Shown: one piece after another, positions 1-7,071 of the stretch
Position numbering within the stretch: the first letter of the stretch is position 1
How the letters are laid out: each line of letters starts with the position of its first letter
Assembly (NCBI GenBank): GCA_013349615.1
Contig: DUZJ01000012.1
Coordinates: 1 to 57,118 of the forward strand
Direction: 5' to 3'
Source: Planctomycetota bacterium
Lineage (GTDB): Bacteria > Planctomycetota > Phycisphaerae > Sedimentisphaerales > Anaerobacaceae
Length of the DNA stretch: 57,118 bases
Program-made: the position numbers and the translations under genes
Notes under the pieces: model-generated
Seen by the model: only the letters and a program-made list of their open reading frames with translations
Database searches by the model: none
What the model was told of the DNA's origin: nothing

Positions 1-235
1 CGTCATACTTCCGCCTTGCCTCTTCAGCTTGTTGGAAGCTTCCTTTCGGAACGATATGGCTCTCCCAAGTTCCGATGTGAACAGTTAGATTACCTGCCAC
101 GGACTTAGACCCCGGCACGCCGCTGACACACTCACCACTAACGCGTGCAGCGGTACTGGCTTCCAGGCATAGCTGGTCTTTCTAAAATAGTTGAATTTGT
201 CGGTGCGCACTGTGCGCACCGATACCTTTTCGTGA
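1..235 (-). mobile_element. possible 5' part of a group II intron, cut by window edge
   Basis: Read on the minus strand, this stretch has the look of group II intron domain I leading into a maturase gene: a stem-rich segment followed by the phrase GGAACTTGGGAGAGCC, of a kind I associate with sequence just before intron-encoded maturases. A GTGCG, the usual group II 5' end, occurs at the right side inside the palindrome at 200-222. No reverse transcriptase frame is inside the window; it would lie left of base 1. This is recognition from memory of similar sequences. It could instead be unrelated noncoding DNA. Confidence 0.3.
200..222. repeat. perfect 11-bp palindrome
   Basis: Arms TCGGTGCGCAC and GTGCGCACCGA flank a single central T. 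It resembles in sequence the GGTGCGA/TCGCACC hairpins at 41978 and 42134 and the GGTGTGC/GCACACC hairpin at 30514. It may be one member of a dispersed palindrome family. Confidence 0.6.
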
Positions 236-817
236 TTTTTTGCGAATCTTGTATGATAGAATCTCGTTTTTTCACCGTTCCTCCTATCGCAAAACCATTC
301 AAAACAGCCTAATTCTATAGTTTATCATTATACTAATCTATGGCTTGTTGCCGTGTTGTCAAGAAAAATCCGCCCCCCACTAAATATCAACGACTAATTG
401 GCCTTCCGCCGCCTGCCCGAGTCCCTGCATGCTTTAGACAGGGATCCACCTATTTATGTACTTATAAAGAACTTTTTTGGTCATTTTTTTGTGCATTCTG
501 TGCATTTTGTGCTTTTTTGTGACCAATTAAATACCTTTTTCGCTGGCTTCGCAAATGGGGTCCGGCTTAGACGGAAAACCAAGCCGGTAAAAACAAAATC
601 CGCGTAAATTCGCGAAATCTGCGCAAACTGCGTCTAATTTTTCTTCGTGACTTGGTGCCTTCGTGAAGATATGAAGAGAGGGCATCCTCAAGTATAATTC
701 GGTAAATATTAACCCTTATACGAAAGGCAAACAGTCCCCCGTGCCCTCAGCGGCTTGAAACAAACACGCAATACGCACACCTGGCTTCGAGCGAAGCGAA
801 GCCGCGCTGAACGAAAA
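223..817. other. noncoding stretch with word-like degenerate repeats
   Basis: No convincing gene is visible. Bases 475-520 (TTTGGTCATTTTTTTGTGCA and following) and 598-667 (CTGCGCAAACTGCGTCTAAT and following, then TTCGTG-CTT-GTGCC-TTCGTG) recur at 22241-22364 in the same order. Parts recur near 18150 and 42200. The short frames here have no ribosome binding site or recognisable product. Confidence 0.6.
475..667 (+). repeat. dispersed degenerate repeat, copy 1
   Basis: Two blocks are shared with 22241-22364. The first is a GGTCATTTTTTT plus TGTGCATTTTG block. The second is a CTGCGCAA-CTGCGTCTAATTT block followed by CTTCGTG and GTGCCTT phrases. The blocks match in order and orientation but not base for base, so this is an old or degenerate repeat rather than a recent insertion. 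Confidence 0.55.
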
Positions 818-1036
818 TCACAACCTAATCTTAAGGCAGTCCGCCATAAAGCAGCAGGCCGTGTTAGAACAATCACCGCCGGACCTTCCGAAACACGGCT
901 CGAAACCCTCTGCAATCTGGATACTATGGATAAGCTCTGCTTTCTTCATTTTCCCGGGTGTTATCCCGAGCTTTTTTGCCTTTGTTTTTATTTTGGGCAT
1001 ATCCATACGTTTCTGTGCAACTTTTGTTGCGGCCAT
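818..1036 (-). CDS. SAP-domain-like small protein with Cys-rich tail
   Basis: A 72-residue protein. Residues about 11-44 form a helix-turn-helix pattern with LGITPGKMKKAELIHSIQ, typical of SAP or Rho-N-like nucleic-acid-binding motifs. The tail (about 47-68) carries five cysteines (PCFG, DCSN, CCFMADC), a possible metal or redox site. The start is supported by AAGGAG about 8 bases upstream of ATG at 1036. I recall similar small SAP-like proteins with an AEG-PCFG-C tail in environmental bacteria, often near transcription or mobile functions, but the exact role is unknown. It stands alone, with a hairpin terminator upstream at 1100-1119 separating it from the next minus-strand gene. Confidence 0.75.
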   Translation of the reverse strand: MAATKVAQKRMDMPKIKTKAKKLGITPGKMKKAELIHSIQIAEGFEPCFGRSGGDCSNTACCFMADCLKIRL

Positions 1037-1099
1037 CTTTTATCTCCTTTTACTCTGCTATCGGGGGTCTATTCCCCCACTTAATCTTCACTAAAAACT

Positions 1100-1124
1100 G
1101 GCCAGCATCTCTGCTGGCCTTTTG
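1100..1124. terminator. hairpin terminator, usable on both strands
   Basis: GGCCAGCA (1100-1107), loop TCTC, TGCTGGCC (1112-1119), followed by TTTT on the plus strand. On the minus strand it is followed by AGTTTTTAG. It lies between the end of the exported-protein gene at 1393 and the SAP gene start at 1036, so it most likely ends the former. Confidence 0.65.
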
Positions 1125-1392
1125 CTTTATCGCCAACTCTCCCGGCTAACTACTCCCAGCCTCTGGAAAATTTCCTCATTATATATTTCGAACTTTTAGG
1201 CTGGTAACATCGACAAAAAATACTAAAAAAGTGCGGATTTTTGTCTGCTATTCATATTTCTTGTGAATTTTTACGAATTGATACGCACTTATTACGCTTT
1301 TCCCCGTTTTTTTGTAACCGACCGCGTATTTGATTGAAGATATGCCGCAAAATCCCCCGACTTCACCCATACGATACACGCAATACGAATAA

Positions 1393-2031
1393 CTACCTCA
1401 TAATCCAGCGTTTGCCCTTGTAAGCCAGTCTGGCATAAGACCTTAGAGCTGGGTCACCGCTCAGCGAGTAGCTTAATTCAAGCGTCTTTCTAAGGTAGAC
1501 CTTGACCGGCTTACCGGCCGCGTCTTTTGCCACCGGATGGTCAATGGCAGCCGTCTCGTTACTTAGGCCTGTTATAAATAGTGTTATATTCTTGACTTGC
1601 GCATCAAAATCCGGCCAGATAATCGCGATATCCTTGGCGTTATCTTCACCCTCAAGCATCATATTGCCGGCCTTGTCTAAAGGTTCGAGAAAAGGGTATT
1701 TTCGCTGATAACGCCTTTTTATTCCCTTAAACACCCCTGTCGGCGTGTTCCTGCCGGCCGGTATAACGTGAAAAGTATCGGTCATCAGGTCGCAATTAGG
1801 GTAGAAATCGACATCGTTACCTGTCTTGTTCGTCAGCGTGATTATCGTGTACCAGAATCGCCTCGCCTTGCCCCTTCCGCCTGACCGCAGCATAATTTGC
1901 TGTGGATGCTCATATGTTACATCTACCGTCCAGTCCATTCGGCCGGGCACAATGGCTGGCTCTGGTGCCGCCGCACACACGCCCGCCATCAACGCCCAGA
2001 CTACCAACGTCCCATAAATAAAACTCTTCAT
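1393..2031 (-). CDS. exported protein of unknown function, planctomycete type
   Basis: A 212-residue protein with a signal peptide at the N-terminus (MKSFIYGTLVVWALMAG, cleavage near CAAA-PEP). The mature part reads as a soluble beta-rich domain: RRFWYTIITLTNKTG and DVDFYPNCDLMTDTFHVIP suggest an immunoglobulin-like or periplasmic accessory fold. I recall similar proteins in Phycisphaerae genomes but know no function. The ATG at 2031 is chosen because the signal peptide begins there and AGAGGATAAAGGG precedes it; a longer reading frame from 2067 adds only a charged 12-residue lead. It is divergent from mgtE. Confidence 0.75.
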   Translation of the reverse strand: MKSFIYGTLVVWALMAGVCAAAPEPAIVPGRMDWTVDVTYEHPQQIMLRSGGRGKARRFWYTIITLTNKTGNDVDFYPNCDLMTDTFHVIPAGRNTPTGVFKGIKRRYQRKYPFLEPLDKAGNMMLEGEDNAKDIAIIWPDFDAQVKNITLFITGLSNETAAIDHPVAKDAAGKPVKVYLRKTLELSYSLSGDPALRSYARLAYKGKRWIMR

Positions 2032-2343
2032 CGTATAACCCTTTATCCTCTTTATGCTCCTGCGCACTTGTATCTATTGTACACGAAAATCGCCCAATAT
2101 CCAAGAATATTCTTTAATTTTTCACCATAGTCTCCAGGTTTATCATCGACCTCTTGTCCGTATCTGTTTCCCCAATTTTTCAGATTTTTTTGCCCTTTCC
2201 ACCCTGATTCCGCCAGTCTTAAACAGCTGCTCAATACGGAAAAGCATTGCCTCATACAAAGAATTGAGTTATTTTATCCCGCGACCGGTCAAATTCGTAT
2301 CTCGAATGTGATACGAGTAGCAAAAAGCAGAAAGTAGAATTCA
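2032..2343. other. divergent intergenic region before mgtE
   Basis: About 310 bases between the exported-protein gene and mgtE. Mg2+ transporter genes often have leader riboswitches (M-box or ykkC-like), but I could not recognise the conserved core here. No small gene is supported. Confidence 0.4.
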
Positions 2344-3744
2344 ATGGCGGACGAACAAAAACGATTAGTGCGGCAGATTTTACTGCAGCAGATTGAGATT
2401 CTTCTCGAAGCCAACAACACCGCTACCCTCCGACGATTGCTCAACGAGCAGCGAGCGAGCGTACTTGCTGAAATCGTGGAACTTCTCGACAATGAGCAAA
2501 GACGCATTGTCTTCAATGTACTGAACAAACCACTGTCAGCCGAAGTTTTGGAGAAGGTTGATGAAGCCACCCGCTCCGCACTTTTCGATATCCTTGAAGA
2601 CGAGGAGCTAAGGAGCATCATCTCACACCTCGACGCCGACGATGCCGCTGACGTCCTCATGGAGCTGCCCGCAGAAGAAAGCGCCGAGATATTGGAGAGC
2701 CTGCCCCCCGCCGAGTCCGCAGAGATTAAGGGCCTGATGCGCTACTCTGAAGACTCAGCCGGTGGGATTATGGACACGGCTGTAATAAGCGTTACCCAAG
2801 ATGCTACCGTCGCACAGGCCGTCAATAAAATCCGCGCCGCCGAAATTGATGAGGATTTCTATTCGGTTTTTGTCGTTGACAAAAATGGCAAATTCCTCGG
2901 TGACGTTCGTGTCCGGTTTTTGCTCACAAGGCCCGAAAACACCAGGATAAACGAACTGATTGACCCTAACACTATCCACGTTGTGGCCAATGATGACCAG
3001 GAGAGGGTCCGAAACGTCTTCAGAGACAACGACCTTATTGTCGTACCCGTTCTGAACAAGGAGCACAAACTCATTGGTAGAATCACCGCCGACCGCATCG
3101 TCGAAGTGGCGGACGAGGAGGCTGCCGAGGACTTATACGCCATGGCCGGAACCGACCCTGACGAGCTTGACAAGGTCTCGGTCTTCCACGCCGCCCGAGT
3201 CAGAATGACCTGGCTGCTGCCCTGCTTGCTCGGCACCGCAATTACCGCCTTGGTCATCATGTTTTTCCATGGAAAGTTCGGCTTTGAAAATCTCGCACGA
3301 ATCTTTACCGCCGCCGTCGCCTTTGTCCCGATGATTGCCGCCATCAGCGGCAACGCCGGCCTGCAAACTTCAGCCATTGTCGTCTCCGGCCTGGCTACCG
3401 GACACCTCGCCGCTTTGAAATTGAGCCAGGTCTTTACACGAGAAGTGCGAATTGCTCTTCTTGTAGCATTAAGCTGCGGCCTGATAGGTGGTATGGCCTG
3501 TGCGTTTTTACTTCATTTCAAGCCCTCATCAGGCACCGTCGAACCATTACGCCTTGTCCTCGCATTTGGCACCGCAATGTTTTCTGCGATTATGGTCGCA
3601 ACGACACTTGGATTATTTTTGCCGTTTTTGTTCCGCCGAATCGGTATCGACCCGGCCATAAGTTCCGGCCCCCTCGTTACTACCGCAAACGATTCAATAA
3701 GCGTCGCAATTTATATGACCCTAACGCTGCTGCTTGCACAGTAA
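2344..3744 (+). CDS. mgtE: magnesium transporter MgtE
   Basis: A 466-residue protein, the usual length for MgtE, a dimeric inner-membrane Mg2+ channel gated by cytosolic Mg2+ sensing. Residues about 1-135 form the superhelical N domain (DDAADVLMELP, then LPPAESAEIKGLMRY). Two CBS domains follow at about 140-260 (SAGGIMDTAVISVTQD; IVVPVLNKEHKLIGRIT). The C-terminal part has about five membrane helices, with the family SGNAGLQTSAIVV segment near 340 and DPAISSGPLVTTANDSIS near 440. The start has a weak upstream site (GAAAGTAGAATTCA). The stop is 12 bases before the Zn-ribbon gene, so the two are probably cotranscribed. Confidence 0.95.
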   Translation: MADEQKRLVRQILLQQIEILLEANNTATLRRLLNEQRASVLAEIVELLDNEQRRIVFNVLNKPLSAEVLEKVDEATRSALFDILEDEELRSIISHLDADDAADVLMELPAEESAEILESLPPAESAEIKGLMRYSEDSAGGIMDTAVISVTQDATVAQAVNKIRAAEIDEDFYSVFVVDKNGKFLGDVRVRFLLTRPENTRINELIDPNTIHVVANDDQERVRNVFRDNDLIVVPVLNKEHKLIGRITADRIVEVADEEAAEDLYAMAGTDPDELDKVSVFHAARVRMTWLLPCLLGTAITALVIMFFHGKFGFENLARIFTAAVAFVPMIAAISGNAGLQTSAIVVSGLATGHLAALKLSQVFTREVRIALLVALSCGLIGGMACAFLLHFKPSSGTVEPLRLVLAFGTAMFSAIMVATTLGLFLPFLFRRIGIDPAISSGPLVTTANDSISVAIYMTLTLLLAQ

Positions 3745-3756
3745 GGAGATAAAATT

Positions 3757-3966
3757 ATGCAGGAGCTTAATTACACCTGTCCCAAATGCGGAAACTCTCA
3801 GTGTGAAGTCGGCGAATTTCGCGCTGCTGGCGGGTTCCTCAGTAAAATATTCGATGTCCAGTCAAAACGCTTTACAACCGTAATATGCACAAGGTGCCAA
3901 TACACTGAAATCTACAGGGTGGCGTCCAGCATGCTCGGAAACATCTTCGATTTATTCACTAATTGA
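3757..3966 (+). CDS. zinc-ribbon protein
   Basis: A 69-residue protein with two CxxC pairs, CPKCGN near residue 9 and CTRCQYTEIY near 46, separated by GGFLSKIFDVQSKRFTTV. This layout matches a small nucleic-acid-binding-type Zn-ribbon family (COG3478-like, from memory). A good ribosome binding site (AAGGAG, 7 bases before ATG) and the 12-base gap to mgtE indicate an operon. Its partner and role are unknown. Confidence 0.85.
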   Translation: MQELNYTCPKCGNSQCEVGEFRAAGGFLSKIFDVQSKRFTTVICTRCQYTEIYRVASSMLGNIFDLFTN

Positions 3967-4204
3967 CGCCGGGTGATTTGGTGCGGGTGCCTGCCCCGTT
4001 GCTTAGAGTGTCGTCCACTCTAATGGGGTCATTGCGAGCGAGGCGCAGCCGAGCGCGGCAATCTCAACTTCATCATTCTATATTCCTTGTTCGATATTCT
4101 ATATTCTTTACCGTCATTGCGAGGAGCGCAGCAAGTCTGCCCTCAGCGCAGCCGAAGGCAAGCAATCCCTCAATGTCTAAACCTTTCTGATGGTACGTCA
4201 GAAA
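3967..4204. repeat. noncoding stretch with GTCATTGCGAG-type repeats
   Basis: Two copies of a word-like repeat that begins GTCATTGCGAG and ends GCAATCTC or GCAATCCC lie at 4028-4065 and 4113-4170. The second has internal GAGGAGCGCAGC and GCCGAAGGC segments. Related but rearranged versions are at 5438-5547 and 18072-18115. No gene is supported here. Confidence 0.55.
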
Positions 4205-4232
4205 GCAAAAAGCCCCGACAAAAGCTCGGGGC
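4205..4232 (-). terminator. rho-independent terminator of the pseudopilin gene
   Basis: On the minus strand GCCCCGA, loop of 7, TCGGGGC, then TTTTTGCTTTC, about 42 bases after the pseudopilin stop codon. The T run is on the minus-strand side, which sets the direction. Confidence 0.85.
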
Positions 4233-4274
4233 ATTCTGATTTATCTTCGGAAAAAACTCTAAATAATCAATTCT

Positions 4275-5087
4275 TTATTTGCCCGTATACCACCATTGAG
4301 GAACATCTTCACCATAAATGGTGGGTTGGAGGGGGTCGGAGGAGGGTGTGGGATTTTTCACACCAAATGTTTCCCAAAGCCAGGTAACGTGTCCATCCAG
4401 CCAAAGAATATTAGCTTTTCCACCTGTCCTGAATGGGTCATCAAACTTTATGGCATGCCTGAAAATACCCCTGTATTGTGCCTTACGTTCGGTCGTGCCT
4501 CCCGGTCGATGACGCTCTAAATTCCATCCGCCGGGAGTACCATCGTTAAAAAACATATCGTGGGTGTTGTCGTCAACTCTTGGTTCAACATGGTCGGTAC
4601 AAAAAACAAAACTTGAGGGTTTTCGTATCTCACTTATGTTTTTATTGGTGCTGTAGGCATTGAGACCATAGGCTGCCTTGTTAAGTAACTGAGGATCCTG
4701 GCCGGGATACATTGTGTCAAAAAAAACAGATTTGAAAGCGGGACAGCCAAAAATCTTCGTGTCCTTTGCATAAGTTCTATAATTAACACCCCAGTAGGCA
4801 TCGTTATGAGTATTTTCCATAGGCCTACCTGTTGTTGGGTCGTCCCAAAACCATCGATTGCATTTCCTGTCGAGTCTGTCATCCCCTGCGTAAATAATTG
4901 CACCTTCGTTGTCATCCATGTAGAGCAACACACACAGCCCGATTTGTCTCAAATTTGACGTACACATTGCGTCCATCGCTCTTTGCTTGGCCGACTCTAA
5001 AGCAGGTATCAGCATTGCCATCAATAACGCAATAATGGCGATTACCACCAAAAGCTCTATTAAAGTAAACGCCCTTCTTTTATCCAT
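4275..5087 (-). CDS. type II secretion/type IV pilin-like prepilin (H-X9-DG family)
   Basis: A 270-residue protein. It begins [20 protein letters not shown], a class III prepilin leader with the conserved Glu at +5 after cleavage before Phe, followed by the hydrophobic helix that anchors it in the membrane and packs in the filament. The globular part contains [19 protein letters not shown]. It ends with the planctomycete/lentisphaere H-X9-DG signature, seen as RHAIKF plus [14 protein letters not shown] near residues 213-240. Such minor pilins are numerous in planctomycetes and are processed by a prepilin peptidase not present in this window. A sigma-70-like promoter and a terminator bracket it, so it is monocistronic. 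AAAGGGGCG precedes ATG at 5087. Confidence 0.9.
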   Translation of the reverse strand: MDKRRAFTLIELLVVIAIIALLMAMLIPALESAKQRAMDAMCTSNLRQIGLCVLLYMDDNEGAIIYAGDDRLDRKCNRWFWDDPTTGRPMENTHNDAYWGVNYRTYAKDTKIFGCPAFKSVFFDTMYPGQDPQLLNKAAYGLNAYSTNKNISEIRKPSSFVFCTDHVEPRVDDNTHDMFFNDGTPGGWNLERHRPGGTTERKAQYRGIFRHAIKFDDPFRTGGKANILWLDGHVTWLWETFGVKNPTPSSDPLQPTIYGEDVPQWWYTGK

Positions 5088-5198
5088 CTTAAAACAACGC
5101 CCCTTTCCTTAAACGATCCATAAGATACACAAAACCTGCCTTATGTCGCGTTAATTTCACATTTTTTACATTATTTTTTCGGTACTCCTCTAAAATAG

Positions 5199-5227
5199 AA
5201 TATATCTTAAATCCGACTTTTTTTCAA
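5199..5227 (-). promoter_or_regulatory. sigma-70-like promoter of the pseudopilin gene
   Basis: On the minus strand TTGAAA (5222-5227), a 17-base spacer, TATATT (5199-5204). Transcription would start near 5192, giving a leader of about 100 bases before ATG at 5087. Confidence 0.6.
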
Positions 5228-5684
5228 TCTCTAAGTCAAAAAACTTGAAAAAAAGTCCAATAAATCGGCCTCAGGTGTCATTTTAGCGTTTTTTTTCTTA
5301 GGGCTTCTAACAAAATGAAATAGCAGATGTCTTTCATTACGAGCGGAATCCCGACTTGTCGGGCTGGAGCCCCCACTTTCACTGGAGGTTGTTTGCCTTG
5401 TTTAGCCGTGCCTCCAAAGGCGACGAAACATGAAAATGTCATTACGAGCACTTCGCTTCGCTCAGCATAAACTCCGCGAAGCAATTTCAACTCTCAGAAA
5501 GCCCGGGATTGCTTCATTCCTTGCTTTCCTCGAAATGACAATCCCTCAAATCACAACTAACTGCCCGCTTACCCCCCAAAAAGCCCTGAATTATCCCATC
5601 CAATTGTCCACTAATTATGGGGCCTTGTCGGCTGTCGTTAACTAAATCTGCTGAAAAATCAGAATAATTGTGCAGGCGACAAGC
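5228..5684. other. intergenic stretch with degenerate repeats
   Basis: No gene is visible. Bases 5334-5372 hold a GTCATTCC-like hairpin relic (ATTACGAGCGGAATCCCGAC, with CGACTTGTCGGGCTG). Bases 5438-5547 hold a rearranged GTCATTACGAG...GCAATTTC / GGATTGCTTC...GAAATGACAATCCC repeat whose two ends are inverted relative to each other. Confidence 0.5.
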
Positions 5685-5712
5685 TTGACAATCCGCAGAA
5701 AATCATTATAAT
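5685..5712 (+). promoter_or_regulatory. near-consensus sigma-70 promoter for pilT
   Basis: TTGACA (5685-5690), 16-base spacer, TATAAT (5707-5712). Both hexamers match the consensus. The predicted start near 5719 leaves a leader of about 165 bases before pilT at 5887. The leader contains a 24-codon frame (5741-5812) without a ribosome binding site. Confidence 0.75.
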
Positions 5713-5886
5713 AGAGTGGTATAAGGGCTTTGTTTTACAAATGTTAGAGCAGCGCAAAACGCATAAGTCCTGTGCTCTTGTGCGTCAGTCTGCAATTACA
5801 AAGAAAAGGTGAGAAAGGATTAACCACAGGTTTCACGGATTAGCACCGATTTATTTCGGTATAGACTTTGACGTTGGTACTAAATT

Positions 5887-7017
5887 ATGGCCGCAGAGCA
5901 ATCCATGAATACGAAAAATTCCGACCAGGAGCCGGAGTTAAACAAGTTTTTCAGGGCCGCCATAAAGACCCAGGCAAACGACCTGCACCTCAAGGTCGGC
6001 CAGCCGGCAAAATTACGCCTTTATGGCCGACTGAAAAATACCACCGGCGAAGTAATGACTCCGGAGAGAATGGAGCAGCTCGTCTTCGAGATTCTAACTC
6101 CCGCACAAAAGGAGCTTTTCGTACAAAACGGAACGCTCGACTTCGCACACGAAATTGGCGATGAAGACCGCTTCCGAATAAACATATTCCATCAGAGAGG
6201 CATGATTAGTCTTGCTGCAAGACGCGTCAGCGCAAACGTACCTCCGTTTGAACGCCTACATCTGCCAAAAACGCTGGAAACGATATGCGAACGGTCTCAG
6301 GGACTCGTACTTGTCGTAGGACCAACAGGGTGTGGAAAAACCACCACAATCGCTTCAATGATAAACTACATAAACCACACTCGCTCCTGCCATATAGTTA
6401 CAATCGAAGACCCAATCGAATATCTGTTTAAGGACGCCAAAGCAATCGTATCACAAAGGGAAATTGGAATCGACGTGCACGACTTTGAGGATGCCTTGAG
6501 GTATTTGATGCGGCAGGACCCTGATGTCGTCTTCGTGGGTGAAATGCGAGATGCCAGAACCGTCACTGCCGGAATGAGGGCCGCAGAAACCGGACATCTT
6601 GTTTTTGGAACGATGCACTCGGCAAATGCCTCCCAGGCCATTCACCGGCTCTTAGACCTCTTTCCACAAGGCGAAAGAGACCTTACAAGACAAACTCTAA
6701 GCCTCGCAATGACAGCAATCGTTAGCCAGGTACTGCTGCCAAGTATCAAGGAAGGCATAGACAGGCTGCCCGCCCTGGAAATTCTTCTTGCAAATCCGGC
6801 AGTCAGAAAGCTCATCTCCGACGGACGAGAAAATGATTTGCCCAGTGTCATACGAAGCTCTCAACAGGAAGGAATGCAGGACCTTACAGATAATCTTTGT
6901 AAATTAGTGAAAAACGGCTCTATAGACCCGAAGGAAGCATATAAATATGCTCCAAACAAAGATGAGCTAAAAATGGCGCTAAAGGGCATAAGAACTACTG
7001 CTGAGGGAATCCTGTGA
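5887..7017 (+). CDS. pilT: PilT-type pilus retraction ATPase
   Basis: A 376-residue secretion-superfamily ATPase, the length of PilT. The N-terminal domain has the PilT-like FFRAAIKTQANDLHLKVGQP start. Walker A is intact at about 142-150 (GPTGCGKTTT). The Asp box reads TIEDPIEYLF, Walker B reads DPDVVFVGEMRD near 211-222, and the His box reads GHLVFGTMHSANA. PilT powers depolymerisation of type IV pili at the inner membrane and drives twitching and DNA uptake. The ATG at 5887 has no strong Shine-Dalgarno; ATG at 5905 is an alternative. The next gene, a degenerate GspE-like protein, starts 54 bases downstream, suggesting joint transcription. Confidence 0.92.
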   Translation: MAAEQSMNTKNSDQEPELNKFFRAAIKTQANDLHLKVGQPAKLRLYGRLKNTTGEVMTPERMEQLVFEILTPAQKELFVQNGTLDFAHEIGDEDRFRINIFHQRGMISLAARRVSANVPPFERLHLPKTLETICERSQGLVLVVGPTGCGKTTTIASMINYINHTRSCHIVTIEDPIEYLFKDAKAIVSQREIGIDVHDFEDALRYLMRQDPDVVFVGEMRDARTVTAGMRAAETGHLVFGTMHSANASQAIHRLLDLFPQGERDLTRQTLSLAMTAIVSQVLLPSIKEGIDRLPALEILLANPAVRKLISDGRENDLPSVIRSSQQEGMQDLTDNLCKLVKNGSIDPKEAYKYAPNKDELKMALKGIRTTAEGIL

Positions 7018-7071
7018 CACCGTTGAACGTAAAGAACGTAAAGAGAGAACACAAAACAAAAACCCTAAGTT

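Noticed and set aside
755..1084. 109-residue plus-strand frame over the SAP-like gene
   Set aside because: Opposite strand of a better-supported gene with a ribosome binding site.
2032..2343. Mg2+ riboswitch in the mgtE leader
   Set aside because: I could not recognise an M-box core; not supported.
5741..5812. 24-codon leader peptide before pilT
   Set aside because: No ribosome binding site and no attenuation hairpin.
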